39,898 bases of DNA from Nocardia carnea (GCF_029868855.1 NZ_JARWOV010000027.1:1-39898), one strand, 5' to 3'; positions 27,465 through 35,762 are shown, numbered from the stretch's first letter. Notes: generated by a model from the sequence alone, not told the origin. Translations and numbers: made by a program.

Positions 27465-27656
27465 ATGGCCGCGCAGTGGGAACACAAGGTGCTGAGGTAC
27501 AAGCTCGGTATGAAGGGCTTCGACTACGACCGGATGGAGCAGGACCTCGACGATCTGGGACGTAAGGGGTGGGAAGCGGTCGGGACGCTGGCGCCGAGCT
27601 TCGGTTCCGGTCAGGCCATCGAGGTCGCCCTGATCCTGAAGAAGCGCAACGACTGA
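27465..27656 (+). CDS. DUF4177-like small protein
   Basis: 63 residues: MAAQWEHKVLRYK, LDDLGRKGWEAVG and a final IEVALILKKRND. This matches the short DUF4177 family (W-E-Y/H-K-V start, LN..G..GWE core, hydrophobic last strand), which has no assigned function. GGGAGG 7 bases upstream fixes the start, and the protein is complete. It is too short for strong inference. It follows the nested palindromes, and no partner gene is close on the same strand except the secretory lipase 230 bases on. Confidence 0.82.
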   Translation: MAAQWEHKVLRYKLGMKGFDYDRMEQDLDDLGRKGWEAVGTLAPSFGSGQAIEVALILKKRND

Positions 27657-27886
27657 CTGCAGCCGAGGGGTCGACGTCGCTTCGCCCTGACGCCGGCATG
27701 CGCCGTCGCGGCCGGTGAGCGGCGCCGTCACTCATCGACTGCGGTCCGGAATTCGCCGTCGAACTCATCGAACCGCTCAACCTCGCCCGAGCCCCATGCT
27801 ACTTTCTAGAATGAATTTCAGTTTTGAACGGCGGCCGGTTTGCTGTGGATCGAAATCGCGTTGCCGCGGATGGTTGGAAGCGTGAT

Positions 27887-29086
27887 ATGAGAACAGTTCT
27901 GCCCCGCCTCGGCGCCCCCAAGTGGCGTGCGGCGATCGTCCTCGCGGTGACGGTGCTGGGTGCCGCGGCATGTGGGGATTCGACCGGCCGGCCCGACAGT
28001 GCCGCACCGGGCACACTGGTCACCGCCACACCGGTCCGGGTATCTCCGGATTCGGCGGTACCGCAGGACGCCCGTTCCGAGCGCATCACGTACTTGTCGC
28101 AATCCGCTGCGGGGCAGAAGATCCTGGTCTCCGGCACGGTAACCGTTCCGGCCGGCGAACCGCCCGAGGGCGGCTGGCCGGTGATCAGCTGGGCGCACGG
28201 CACCACCGGCGTCGGTGATGCCTGCGCCCCTTCCGCCCACAGTGTGGGCGGGCCCGCACGCGACTACCTGGCCGCCACCGATCCCGTCATCGCCCGGTGG
28301 GTCGCCGGCGGATACGCGGTGGCCGCCACGGATTACGAGGGGCTGGGAACTCCGGGCGGACATCCGTACATGAACGGTGTCAGCGCCGCGCACACCGTCA
28401 CCGATATCGTCCGGGCCGCGCGTGAACTCGACCCGCGGATCGGCGCGAAATGGGCTGTGGCGGGCCATAGTCAGGGCGGGCACGCCGCCCTGTTCACCGC
28501 GGCTCAGGGTGCCGGATACGCCCCGGAACTCGACCTCGTGGGTGCCGTCTCCTACGCACCGGGCAGCCGCACCAGCGATACCGCCGCTTATATGGCGGCC
28601 GGCGGGCCCGGGGTGCGTGCGGCAATACCGTTCCTGCCGGTGCTGCTGCTCGGCGCCGAAGCCGCGGACCCGGCACTTGCGGCCGAGACGATGATCAGTG
28701 ACGCGGCCCGGCCGTTACTCGATGCGGCGCGCACTGGCTGTATGGACCAGATCAAAGCGGCAGCGGCCGGGGTCCCGGCCGGTGAGCTGTTCGCGCCCGG
28801 CGCGGATACCGGCGCGCTCACCGCGTACTTCGCCGGGCAAGAGCCGGAAGCGCTGCACCTCACGGTCCCGATACTGGTCGCGCAGGGCACCACCGATGCC
28901 CTGGTCGCGGCCCCGATCACCACGCAGATCACCGAAAAGCTGTGCGCCGCCGGGTCGGCCGTGGACTACCGGTCCTACGCGGGCGCCGATCATCGCGGTG
29001 TCCTCGAAACCGCGGCCGACGATGTCGATACTTTCCTCGGCACTCTGTTCGCCGGGAAGGACCCCGGCACAACCTGCGGCACCTGA
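27887..29086 (+). CDS. Secretory lipase/alpha-beta hydrolase
   Basis: 399 residues. The start MRTVLPRLGAPKWRAAIVLAVTVLGAAAC is a signal sequence. C29 could be lipidated, but Ala at -3 makes the lipobox weak, so ordinary secretion is equally possible. The mature enzyme has ISWAHGTTGVGDACAPS, AATDYEGLGTPG and the nucleophile elbow AGHSQGGHAALF, the layout of the secretory lipase family (PF03583), with probable Asp and His near the end in GTTDALV and YAGADHRGVL. It probably hydrolyses esters or lipids outside the membrane. The ATG at 27887 is chosen because the signal peptide begins there; the frame is open 63 bases further upstream. Confidence 0.88.
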   Translation: MRTVLPRLGAPKWRAAIVLAVTVLGAAACGDSTGRPDSAAPGTLVTATPVRVSPDSAVPQDARSERITYLSQSAAGQKILVSGTVTVPAGEPPEGGWPVISWAHGTTGVGDACAPSAHSVGGPARDYLAATDPVIARWVAGGYAVAATDYEGLGTPGGHPYMNGVSAAHTVTDIVRAARELDPRIGAKWAVAGHSQGGHAALFTAAQGAGYAPELDLVGAVSYAPGSRTSDTAAYMAAGGPGVRAAIPFLPVLLLGAEAADPALAAETMISDAARPLLDAARTGCMDQIKAAAAGVPAGELFAPGADTGALTAYFAGQEPEALHLTVPILVAQGTTDALVAAPITTQITEKLCAAGSAVDYRSYAGADHRGVLETAADDVDTFLGTLFAGKDPGTTCGT

Positions 29087-29256
29087 TGATTCGGCATCTA
29101 CGGAGCGGTCTACAGGTGCCGCGTCCGTGACCACCGGGTGGCCGGAGAGCCGCGTTCACGGCGATGACTTCCATCGTGTTCGCGGCGACCTTCGTGGCGC
29201 TCGGCGGCCGGTTGGCTGTTCGGTGGTGCGTTTGCGCTCCGGTCGATACTGGTGAG

Positions 29257-29580
29257 ATGTCGCAGGACGTCGCGCAGGCCAGGCCCGAGTGGAAGAGCAC
29301 GGGAAGTACGAAGTTTCCGCTGGCTGCCCGGGTGGACGGGTGTTGGTGGGTGTTGCGGATGAATCCGTTTCCGGATCACTGCATGTGGACGTTGTTCATC
29401 GACGGTGTGGTCCGGTACGACCTCGAGAAGACGCCTCCTGATTGGGGCAGGCTCGGTCTCGGGTCGGCGCCGTTGCTCGATCAGGTGACCACCGATCGCA
29501 TCCTCGCGCCGCTGCGTGGTTTCACCGTGTACGGCAGCGAGGCCGGTCGACCCTGCGACGATCCGTTCTGCTGCGGTTGA
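29257..29580 (+). CDS. Conserved-looking hypothetical protein
   Basis: A 107-residue protein with no motif I recognise. It has several Trp and Cys residues (GCWWVLRM, HCMWTLFIDG, and PCDDPFCCG at the C-terminus) and a central DGVVRYDLEKTPPDWGRLGLG. The C-terminal Cys cluster could bind metal or form disulfides, but there is no signal peptide from the ATG used. GGTGAG precedes that ATG. An in-frame ATG at 29164 would add 31 residues with a hydrophobic start, so a longer exported form is possible. Third codon positions favour G/C, supporting coding. Neighbours are the lipase gene (same strand, 170 bases before) and a small secreted protein. Confidence 0.6.
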   Translation: MSQDVAQARPEWKSTGSTKFPLAARVDGCWWVLRMNPFPDHCMWTLFIDGVVRYDLEKTPPDWGRLGLGSAPLLDQVTTDRILAPLRGFTVYGSEAGRPCDDPFCCG

Positions 29581-29718
29581 GCGAATGGCCCCGGCGCCGC
29601 GTTCCCAGCACTTTCCCAGCTCCGTTCGCAGCTGGGCCACAGAGAGGCGAACTAACGTCGCAGACATCGGAGAGCCGATCACCGGATCGGCGAAAAACGC
29701 AATGTGACAAGGAGTTCC

Positions 29719-30021
29719 ATGGTGAATTCGAAGCGGGCGAGTAGAGCCTTCGCGGCTGTGGTGTGCGGGGTCGGGGTCGCGGGTGCGGCCGTGGCGGGTG
29801 CCGGGGTGGCGAGTGCGCATCCCGGGCCCGGTGAGAAGAAGATCATCATCAACGGCCAGGAGCGGCCCGATATCGACCGGGTGATCCTGCGGGAGAACCT
29901 CGGCCGGGACCTGCCCGGATATCAGCTGCCTCCAGGCAGTCCGGGCGTGATCATCCTGAAGAACGGAGAAGTCCAGCCGGTACCCGAAGGCGCCGTACTG
30001 CGGCATCGCGGCGATCGGTGA
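29719..30021 (+). CDS. Small secreted protein
   Basis: 100 residues. A classic Sec signal peptide (KRASRAFAAVVCGVGVAG, then Ala/Gly-rich) ends ASA before HPGPGEKK, with likely cleavage at about residue 33. The mature ~67 residues (KIIINGQERPDIDRV, DLPGYQLPPGSPGVIILKNG) contain no cysteine and no recognised domain. AAGGAG lies 4 bases from ATG 29719 and 7 from the next-codon GTG, so the start may be one residue later. The 252 bases after it show no gene. Confidence 0.75.
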   Translation: MVNSKRASRAFAAVVCGVGVAGAAVAGAGVASAHPGPGEKKIIINGQERPDIDRVILRENLGRDLPGYQLPPGSPGVIILKNGEVQPVPEGAVLRHRGDR

Positions 30022-30273
30022 CATCCGGTAGCAGCGGAAGCACCGTCGTCCGACGGTGACCAGGCAACCCGAGGTGTGGTCCCTCGCCACTCGGGTTCCA
30101 CGGTGGCACGCCGCGCCCAACCGGCGGTGTCACCCATGCCCCGGCGGCCACTGCCCGGCCGCCGGGGCATGCCGCGGCCCCCGCGGCCCCCGCGAAGCGG
30201 ATGGCCGAGGAACCGGCATGTCTTCGGCGATTCCTGTGGTGACGGCACCGTGGGCGGGACATGGCGACGATCG

Positions 30274-31131
30274 CTATGCCCCGTGCAGCCCGTCGAGCAG
30301 TGTCGTGAGAATCGGGGTCCGGCGGGTGTCGGCGCGCAGGACCGCCGAGACCGGGATGCGCAGACGCTGATCAGCGAGGGAAAGCGTGGCGATACCTTCG
30401 GTGGAGCTGTTCGCGTAGAGCGCGGTCCACGCGTCGGGGTGGTTGATCAGCTCCATGGTGGCCGTGTGGTCGGGAGGAATGGGCGGGCCGTAGGTCGGGC
30501 CGACGGGGAGGTCGGCGAAGGCGGCGCGGATGACGTTGTGGATGAGGACCTGCTCGGATTCCGGAGGCAGCAGCAGGGGATAGGCGCTGAGCTCGGACAG
30601 GGTGACATCGGTGCGTCCGGCGAGCGGGTGGGCGGTGGCGGTGGCGAGCGTCAGGTCTTCGACCCAGAGTTGTTCGACGATCAGACCCGCCTGCTGCACG
30701 CTGCCGCGGATGAGGGCGAGATCGCAATCGCCGTCGGCCACGGCGGCCACCCGCTGTCGGAAGGGTTTGATGACGAATTCGATCTCGGCGCCGGGATGAG
30801 CTTCGCGGGCGCCGGCGATAGCCGACAGCGATCGTGTGGCGAAGGACATATTCGCCGTGAGCCGGATTCTGGGACCGGTGGTGCGGATCGAGGCCCGGAT
30901 CGCGGATTCGAGACCTAGCATCTGTTTCGCCAGCGGTAGTAGCCTTGTGCTCGCGTCGGTGGGGACGACCGATCGGGTCGAGCGTTCGAAGAGCTGCACG
31001 CCGAGGTCGTGTTCGAGCCGGGCGATCTGATGACTGATCGCCGATTGCGAGATGAAACAGCGGGCCGCGGCCCGGCTGAAACTGAGCTCCTCGCACACCG
31101 CGACGAAGTACGTGAGCTGGCGAAGTTCCAT
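30274..31131 (-). CDS. LysR-family transcriptional regulator
   Basis: 285 residues from the ATG chosen here. The N-terminal winged helix (MELRQLTYFVAVCEELSFSRAAARCFISQSAISHQIARLEHDLGVQLFERSTRSVVPT) is a textbook LysR DNA-binding domain, followed by a type 2 periplasmic-binding effector domain. It is divergent from the NADH dehydrogenase-like gene, with a shared intergenic region, so that gene is the likely target. The family normally starts at MELRQL, so I favour 31131; ATG 31146 adds five residues. The effector ligand is unknown. Confidence 0.93.
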   Translation of the reverse strand: MELRQLTYFVAVCEELSFSRAAARCFISQSAISHQIARLEHDLGVQLFERSTRSVVPTDASTRLLPLAKQMLGLESAIRASIRTTGPRIRLTANMSFATRSLSAIAGAREAHPGAEIEFVIKPFRQRVAAVADGDCDLALIRGSVQQAGLIVEQLWVEDLTLATATAHPLAGRTDVTLSELSAYPLLLPPESEQVLIHNVIRAAFADLPVGPTYGPPIPPDHTATMELINHPDAWTALYANSSTEGIATLSLADQRLRIPVSAVLRADTRRTPILTTLLDGLHGA

Positions 31132-31149
31132 CTCCACCCCATTCATGAC

Positions 31150-31171
31150 GAGATCAGATAAGAGTCATCTC
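31150..31171. promoter_or_regulatory. Inverted repeat between the LysR gene and the NDH-2-like gene
   Basis: GAGAT (31150-31154) and ATCTC (31167-31171) form a short inverted repeat with a 12-base spacer, overlapping an inner GAG-TCAT-CTC. LysR sites are often short interrupted dyads in divergent promoters, so this is a candidate site. The arms are short. Confidence 0.4.
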
Positions 31172-31241
31172 AATTATGCGCCCTGAACCCTGAAATATCT
31201 TGGTTCTGGATGACGGTTAGTCATGAGTGAAGGAGGCTGTC

Positions 31242-32546
31242 ATGCAGAACGTCACGGAAATCGGCGCCGGCGTCGAGTACGCGGATGTCGTGATCATCGG
31301 TTCGGGGTTCGGTGGACTCGCCGCCGCCAAGCAGTTGGCGAAGGCGGGCGTCGATTATGTCCTGATTTCGAGCACGCCGGAGCACCTGTTCCAGCCGCTG
31401 CTGTACCAGGTCGCTACCGGGGTGTTGGCGTCCGATGAGATCGCACCCCCGATCGCGAACATCCTGCGCCGGCACGAGGAGGCGGATGTGCGGCTCGGGA
31501 AGGTCACCGCCATCGACCCGGATGCCGCGATTCTCACCTACGAGACCCCCGAGGGGGCCCGGCGGATCCGCTACGGGTCGATGATCGCCGCCACCGGTGC
31601 CAGCCAGTCGTATTTCGGACGTGACGATTTCGCCGACAAGACCTATTCGCTGAAAACCATCGACGATGCCAAGCTGCTGCGCGCGCAGATCGAGCGGGTT
31701 TTCCGGGAGGCCGCCGATGCCGACGAGGAGACCCGCCGCCGGCTGCTGTCGTTCGTGGTGGTCGGTGCCGGCGCCACCGGTGTCGAGGTGGCCGGGCAGC
31801 TGAAGGAGCTGGCGAAGCGGCATTTCCACCAGGAAGTTTCGGTAACCCTCGTGGAAGGGGCGGGCGCGGTCCTGCCGCCGTTCGGCGGCGGATTGTCGGA
31901 GTATGCGAAGAAATCGCTGACCCGCAGTGGTGTGGAGGTGCTGCTGGGCACCTTCGTCACCGATATCGAGGCCGGGCAGGTCACCGTCAAGGACTCCGAC
32001 GGTCAGCTTCGGCAGATCGATGCCGAAACCATCGTCTGGTCGGCCGGGGTACAGGCGGGCGGGTTCGCGAAACTGCTGGCCGAGGCCACCGGATGCGAAA
32101 CCGACCGGGCCGGGCGGCTGCTCATCAACCCCGACCTGACCGTCGGCGGTTACGCCGATATCTACGCGATCGGCGATATGACCTCACTCAACGGCTATCC
32201 GGGACAATCGCCGGTCGCCATGCAGGAGGGGCGGCACGCCGCCGATATCATCAGCCGCGATAAGCACCCCGGTACGCCGTTCGTGTATTGGGACAAGGGC
32301 AGTATGGCCGTGATCAGCCGGTTCAGCGCGGTGACCAAGCTCAACGAGCGGATCACCTTCCGCGGCACGATCGCCTGGTTCATCTGGCTGGCGGTGCACC
32401 TGTTCTACCTGGTCGGCTTCCGCAACCGTTTCGCCGCGGTGCTGTCGTGGTTGGTGGCGTTCATCGGAACCGGCCGGCCCGGGTTCGACGAGGTCGACGA
32501 GCAGTGGCGCGCCGGGGTCCGGGAACCGGAACGATTCGTCGCGTAG
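31242..32546 (+). CDS. Type II NADH dehydrogenase-like FAD oxidoreductase
   Basis: 434 residues. An FAD-binding Rossmann motif VVIIGSGFGGLAAAKQL lies near residue 15, a second NAD-binding motif VVVGAGATGVEVAGQL near 175, and GGYADIYAIGDMTSL is the C-terminal flavin motif. The hydrophobic tail IAWFIWLAVHLFYLVGFRNR looks like the membrane-docking C-terminus of NDH-2, which passes electrons from NADH to menaquinone without pumping protons. An AGGAGG site 6 bases upstream fixes ATG 31242. Control by the divergent LysR protein is likely. A hairpin follows at 32580-32600. Confidence 0.88.
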   Translation: MQNVTEIGAGVEYADVVIIGSGFGGLAAAKQLAKAGVDYVLISSTPEHLFQPLLYQVATGVLASDEIAPPIANILRRHEEADVRLGKVTAIDPDAAILTYETPEGARRIRYGSMIAATGASQSYFGRDDFADKTYSLKTIDDAKLLRAQIERVFREAADADEETRRRLLSFVVVGAGATGVEVAGQLKELAKRHFHQEVSVTLVEGAGAVLPPFGGGLSEYAKKSLTRSGVEVLLGTFVTDIEAGQVTVKDSDGQLRQIDAETIVWSAGVQAGGFAKLLAEATGCETDRAGRLLINPDLTVGGYADIYAIGDMTSLNGYPGQSPVAMQEGRHAADIISRDKHPGTPFVYWDKGSMAVISRFSAVTKLNERITFRGTIAWFIWLAVHLFYLVGFRNRFAAVLSWLVAFIGTGRPGFDEVDEQWRAGVREPERFVA

Positions 32547-32579
32547 TGCCGGGGAACGGGTGCGGTCGTGTCGTCCGAC

Positions 32580-32600
32580 CCCGCCGCGGTGTGCGGCGGG
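32580..32600 (+). terminator. Hairpin after the NDH-2-like gene
   Basis: CCCGCCGC (32580-32587) pairs with GCGGCGGG (32593-32600) around the loop GGTGT, 34 bases past the stop, with no U tract. It lies in the 303-base gap 32547-32849, where I see no gene. Confidence 0.4.
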
Positions 32601-32849
32601 AGGCCGTTCGCGGCTGTCCGGGCAATCAGTAGTGCCAAGACGGGGTGCGTGCGAGTAGGGCCGGTTTTCAACGAGTTCGGTGCCCCGTCCGGTTCCCGGC
32701 GCGGTGCGTCCCCTGGTCGCCCGGCGGAAGAACTCACGGGAACCTGCTGGTAAACGCCTGGTGTGATCTGCATCTCGTTAACCGAACCGGCATGCTGACG
32801 ACACTTCGCGGACGCTCCGGCGCAGTCTCGGACTGGCCTCCTTGGCTTT

Positions 32850-33677
32850 ATGGCTATTACGTCCGTGCTGACAGCGCCGGCTCGACCGGCCGGCAGCGAG
32901 GATCACCGGTCCCGATACGCACTGATCGTCTCCTCCGATACCGACCATCGCATCGCGGCGCAGCGACTGCGGTACAACGTTTTCGCCAACGAACCCGGCT
33001 TCCGGATCCCCGACGACGGAACGGGCCTGGATGCCGACCGCTTCGACGAGCACTGCGATCACATGCTGGTGCGCGATGAAGTCAGCGGTGAATTCGTCGG
33101 CTGCTACCGGATGCTGCCGCCGGACAGGGTGGCGGCCGCCGGCGGCTACTACACCGCCACCGAATTCGACCTGACCCGGCTGGATCCGGCCGGGCGGCGG
33201 ATCGTGGAGATGGGGCGGGCCTGCGTGGTGCCCGACCATCGCAACGGGTCGGTGCTCACACTCATGTGGGCGGGGATCCTGCACTACATCCAGCTCACCG
33301 GTTACGACCGGGTGATGGGGTGCGCCTCGGTGCCCATGCGCAACCGCCCCGACGAGCCGGCCGGTGTCAATGTGCGCGGGGTGCGCGATCTCCTGCTCAC
33401 CAAACATGCGTGCGCACCGGAGAGCCGGGTGCGGCCGTACCGCCCGGTCGTGGTGGACGGGGTGGCGCTCGACGATCTGCCGGCGCCCGCGCGCCCGAAA
33501 CTGCCGCCGCTGCTCAACGGATATCTGCGGCTCGGCGCGGAGATCTGCGGGGAGCCGGCGCACGATCCGGATTTCGCCGTCGCCGATTTCGTGGTGCTGC
33601 TGGGGCTGGACACCATCAACACCCGCTACCTGGACCGTTTACGCGGCGCGGCGGCGAATTTCGACGGCGGGCGGTGA
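32850..33677 (+). CDS. OlsB-like GNAT acyltransferase (ornithine N-acyltransferase family)
   Basis: 275 residues. The block YALIVSSDTDHRIAAQRLRYNVFANE, then FDEHCDHMLVRDEVSGEFVGCYRML, EFDLTRLDPAGRRIVEMGRACVVPDHRNG and YDRVMGCASVPM are conserved in the OlsB/PF13444 family, which attaches a 3-hydroxyacyl chain to ornithine in the first step of ornithine lipid synthesis. The next gene is PlsC-like, as OlsA is, so a two-step lipid pathway is plausible. It matches Rv3027c in position. There is no ribosome binding site at the ATG. Confidence 0.82.
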   Translation: MAITSVLTAPARPAGSEDHRSRYALIVSSDTDHRIAAQRLRYNVFANEPGFRIPDDGTGLDADRFDEHCDHMLVRDEVSGEFVGCYRMLPPDRVAAAGGYYTATEFDLTRLDPAGRRIVEMGRACVVPDHRNGSVLTLMWAGILHYIQLTGYDRVMGCASVPMRNRPDEPAGVNVRGVRDLLLTKHACAPESRVRPYRPVVVDGVALDDLPAPARPKLPPLLNGYLRLGAEICGEPAHDPDFAVADFVVLLGLDTINTRYLDRLRGAAANFDGGR

Positions 33678-33681
33678 TCCG

Positions 33682-34605
33682 ATGCCGGGCCCGACACTGG
33701 AAGAGGAAGTCGTCGAGATGACTGCACCGCAGCATGCGTGGATGCCCGTCAGCCCGTGTGTGACGGGATGCGTCCAGCACAGCGCCGAGGTCGGGGTGCT
33801 GCGTGCCGGGATCCGGGCCGCTGGTGCGCTGTCGGTTCTGGCCGCCTATCCGTTCGCGCATATCGTCACGCCGCCGTCGCGTCGTTCCGGGATGCAGCGG
33901 CGCTTTGCGGCAATGCTGTTACGCAGCTGTGGGATCAGCATTCGGGTGGTGGATCACCGGCCGGTACAGGGCAGGTCGCAGTTCGCGCCGGCCGGCACCG
34001 GTGTCCTGGTGGCCTGCGGACATATCGGCTGGGCGGACATCATCGTGCTGGCTTCGGTGCAGCCACTCGCCTTCGTGGCGCGGGCCGATCTGATCGACTG
34101 GCCGCTGCTCGGGCGGCTGGCCCGGATCATGCGGGTCGTTCCGATCGAGCGGGAGCGGCTACGCAAGCTGCCGGAGGTGGTGGAGCAGGTGGGGCAGCGG
34201 CTGGCCGCGGGCGAGCGGATCGGCTTCTTTCCGGAGGGCACCACCTGGTGCGGCCGGGCCTACGGCAAGCTACGGCCGGCGATTTTCCAGGCGGCGGTGG
34301 ATACGGCGACCCCGGTGCAGCCGGTGCGGTTGCGGTACCTGGATCCGCACGGCAACAGATCGACCGTGCCGGGTTTCGTCGGTGACGATACGCTGGTCGG
34401 CTCGGTGGCCCGGGTACTCCGGGCCCGGGGTCTGACGGCCGAGGTCGTGCTGGCCCCGGTCGAGTCGCCGGGGGGAGACCGGATCGATCTGGCGCGGCGG
34501 TGCGAGCGGGCGGTCCGGGCGGAGGAGCTCTCCGACGCGGCGCATGCGGTACTCGCCGCGGCCGATCGGCAGTTGACGAAGGCGGCGGTGGCGACGCCGG
34601 TCTGA
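33682..34605 (+). CDS. PlsC/OlsA-like 1-acyl acyltransferase
   Basis: 307 residues from ATG 33682, 4 bases past the OlsB-like stop. The acyltransferase motif GHIGWAD (HX4D) and FPEGTTWCG are the PlsC blocks I and III. A hydrophobic stretch near 50-65 (VLAAYPFAHIV) may contact the membrane. It would esterify an acyl group to lyso-ornithine lipid or lysophosphatidic acid, and the gene order favours the OlsA role. ATG 33718 is an alternative with an AGAGGAAG site about 8 bases upstream. It is the positional match of Rv3026c. A strong hairpin follows. Confidence 0.84.
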   Translation: MPGPTLEEEVVEMTAPQHAWMPVSPCVTGCVQHSAEVGVLRAGIRAAGALSVLAAYPFAHIVTPPSRRSGMQRRFAAMLLRSCGISIRVVDHRPVQGRSQFAPAGTGVLVACGHIGWADIIVLASVQPLAFVARADLIDWPLLGRLARIMRVVPIERERLRKLPEVVEQVGQRLAAGERIGFFPEGTTWCGRAYGKLRPAIFQAAVDTATPVQPVRLRYLDPHGNRSTVPGFVGDDTLVGSVARVLRARGLTAEVVLAPVESPGGDRIDLARRCERAVRAEELSDAAHAVLAAADRQLTKAAVATPV

Positions 34606-34620
34606 TCGAAGTATCGGTTT

Positions 34621-34651
34621 ACGGCCGGGTCCGGGTAACGGACCCGGCCGT
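34621..34651 (+). terminator. 13-base-stem hairpin after the OlsA-like gene
   Basis: ACGGCCGGGTCCG (34621-34633) and CGGACCCGGCCGT (34639-34651) pair perfectly around the loop GGTAA, 15 bases past the stop. The following ATTGTCG is not U-rich. It is likely a terminator for the OlsB/OlsA unit. Confidence 0.65.
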
Positions 34652-34682
34652 ATTGTCGCAAATGGTGTATCGCTTATAAATG

Positions 34683-34700
34683 TACCGCTGTACAACGGCA
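34683..34700. promoter_or_regulatory. Operator copy 1 of an 18-base palindromic repeat
   Basis: TACCGCTGTACAACGGCA matches copy 2 at 35377-35394 in 16 of 18 bases. The core CCGCTGTACAACGG is a palindrome with one mismatched pair. It lies just past the 3' end of the Asn/Asp-rich secreted gene. On the plus strand TTGTCG (34653-34658) and TATAAA (34675-34680), 16 bases apart, would start transcription into it, antisense to that gene. Confidence 0.6.
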
Positions 34701-34715
34701 ACTTATCCTGCGGTA

Positions 34716-35291
34716 TCAGAAGGCGCTGCCGGTGCCGGGCAGACCGGGGAGTCCTACCAGGGGCAGCGGCAGATGCGGCAGCGCCGGAAGATGTACCGGC
34801 GGGGTCGGCAGCAGCGCCGGGGGAGCCGGCGGAATATACGGGTTGGGCACATTCCAGGTCTGGGTCTGGGTGCCGCCGCTGTGGTTGTCGTGGTCCCAGT
34901 CGGCCGGGGCGTCGTAGTCGCTACCGCGGTTGCCGCCGTAACCGGCATGTGAATCCCGGTCTTCGCGACCGGTGTGGCCGCTGTTGAACTGATCGTTCCA
35001 GCCATCGTAGTTCTGCTGGTTGTGGTCGCGATATCCGTATTGGCCGTTGTCGTCCCAGCCGTAGTCGTTGTCGTTCCAGCCGGCGCCGTGATTGCCGGAG
35101 TCGTTGCCGAAGCCGTGACTGTCGTCGTTGCCGAAGCCGCTGGAGTCGTCGGAATCGCTGATCGCCGTCGCGGCGACGGGGTCGGCGAGGGCATTGCCGG
35201 CGGTAACGCCCAGCGGCGCGAGGGCGAGGACCGCGATCGCGGCGATCCGGGCGGCAATGCGGCGGGTGCGCTGTTCGGGAATTCGGTTCAT
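34716..35291 (-). CDS. Secreted Asn/Asp/Gly-rich protein with a Pro/Leu-rich tail
   Basis: 191 residues from ATG 35291, which has GAGGA 8 bases upstream. A signal peptide (RIAARIAAIAVLALAPLGV) ends ALA at 34-36. The next ~90 residues are low complexity, rich in Asp, Asn, Gly, His, Tyr and Trp, with degenerate repeats such as GFGNDD and WNDND. The last ~60 are Pro/Leu-rich (PPALLPTPPVHLPALPHL). There is no recognised enzyme domain. Asp/Asn/Gly/His-rich stretches suggest metal binding, hydration or a surface/biofilm role, but these are guesses. It is flanked on both sides by copies of one operator, the upstream copy sitting inside its promoter. Confidence 0.78.
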   Translation of the reverse strand: MNRIPEQRTRRIAARIAAIAVLALAPLGVTAGNALADPVAATAISDSDDSSGFGNDDSHGFGNDSGNHGAGWNDNDYGWDDNGQYGYRDHNQQNYDGWNDQFNSGHTGREDRDSHAGYGGNRGSDYDAPADWDHDNHSGGTQTQTWNVPNPYIPPAPPALLPTPPVHLPALPHLPLPLVGLPGLPGTGSAF

Positions 35292-35372
35292 CGGTGGAGT
35301 CCTCACTCGTCGCGCCCCGGTCAGCTTGTGGGGCGGTGAGCGCTTCTTCAGCGCTCTATCGATACATTCATT

Positions 35373-35401
35373 ACCGTACCGCTATATAACGGCACATTCA
35401 A
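35373..35401 (-). promoter_or_regulatory. Promoter of the Asn/Asp-rich gene with operator copy 2 in the spacer
   Basis: Read on the minus strand, -35 TTGAAT (35396-35401) and -10 TACGGT (35373-35378) are 17 bases apart, and the near-palindrome core (35379-35392) lies wholly inside the spacer. The full repeat is TACCGCTATATAACGGCA (35377-35394, plus-strand reading). A bound repressor would block RNA polymerase. The rest of the 471-base gap 35292-35762 shows no gene. Confidence 0.65.
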
Positions 35402-35762
35402 TAGGTTTCCGGAAAGTTGGATCTACTTCTGGTCTCGGGTCCCTGCATTGCGCTGCTGCCGGCCGTTTCGCCGTCCGGCGGCGATATGGCGGATCCCGGA
35501 GCCGGTGCGACGCCCCACCGACGGTGTTGTGGACCGTCGCAGACTCATGCGGCTACGGTGGAGTCGGACAGACCGAGCGTGTTCTGCTCTCGATACCGGT
35601 GGCGCCGCATTCGAGGTGTCCAGAGGTTTCCGAGGGAGACCCCTGGCGTAGCTCGGACCCGGTGGCTTCAGCAGATGCACCGCTGACCACTGTCATCGGC
35701 GCTTCCACGACGGTTCCGGCTCCGGATCCGGGCAACTACCCAGGAATGTGGGGCAGAGAACT

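Noticed and set aside
30076..30918. A 280-codon plus-strand frame opposite the LysR gene
   Set aside because: Shadow of a clear LysR protein on the minus strand.
32568..32753. A 61-codon plus-strand frame between the NDH-2-like and OlsB-like genes
   Set aside because: Its start lies inside the post-gene hairpin and the translation has no signal or domain.
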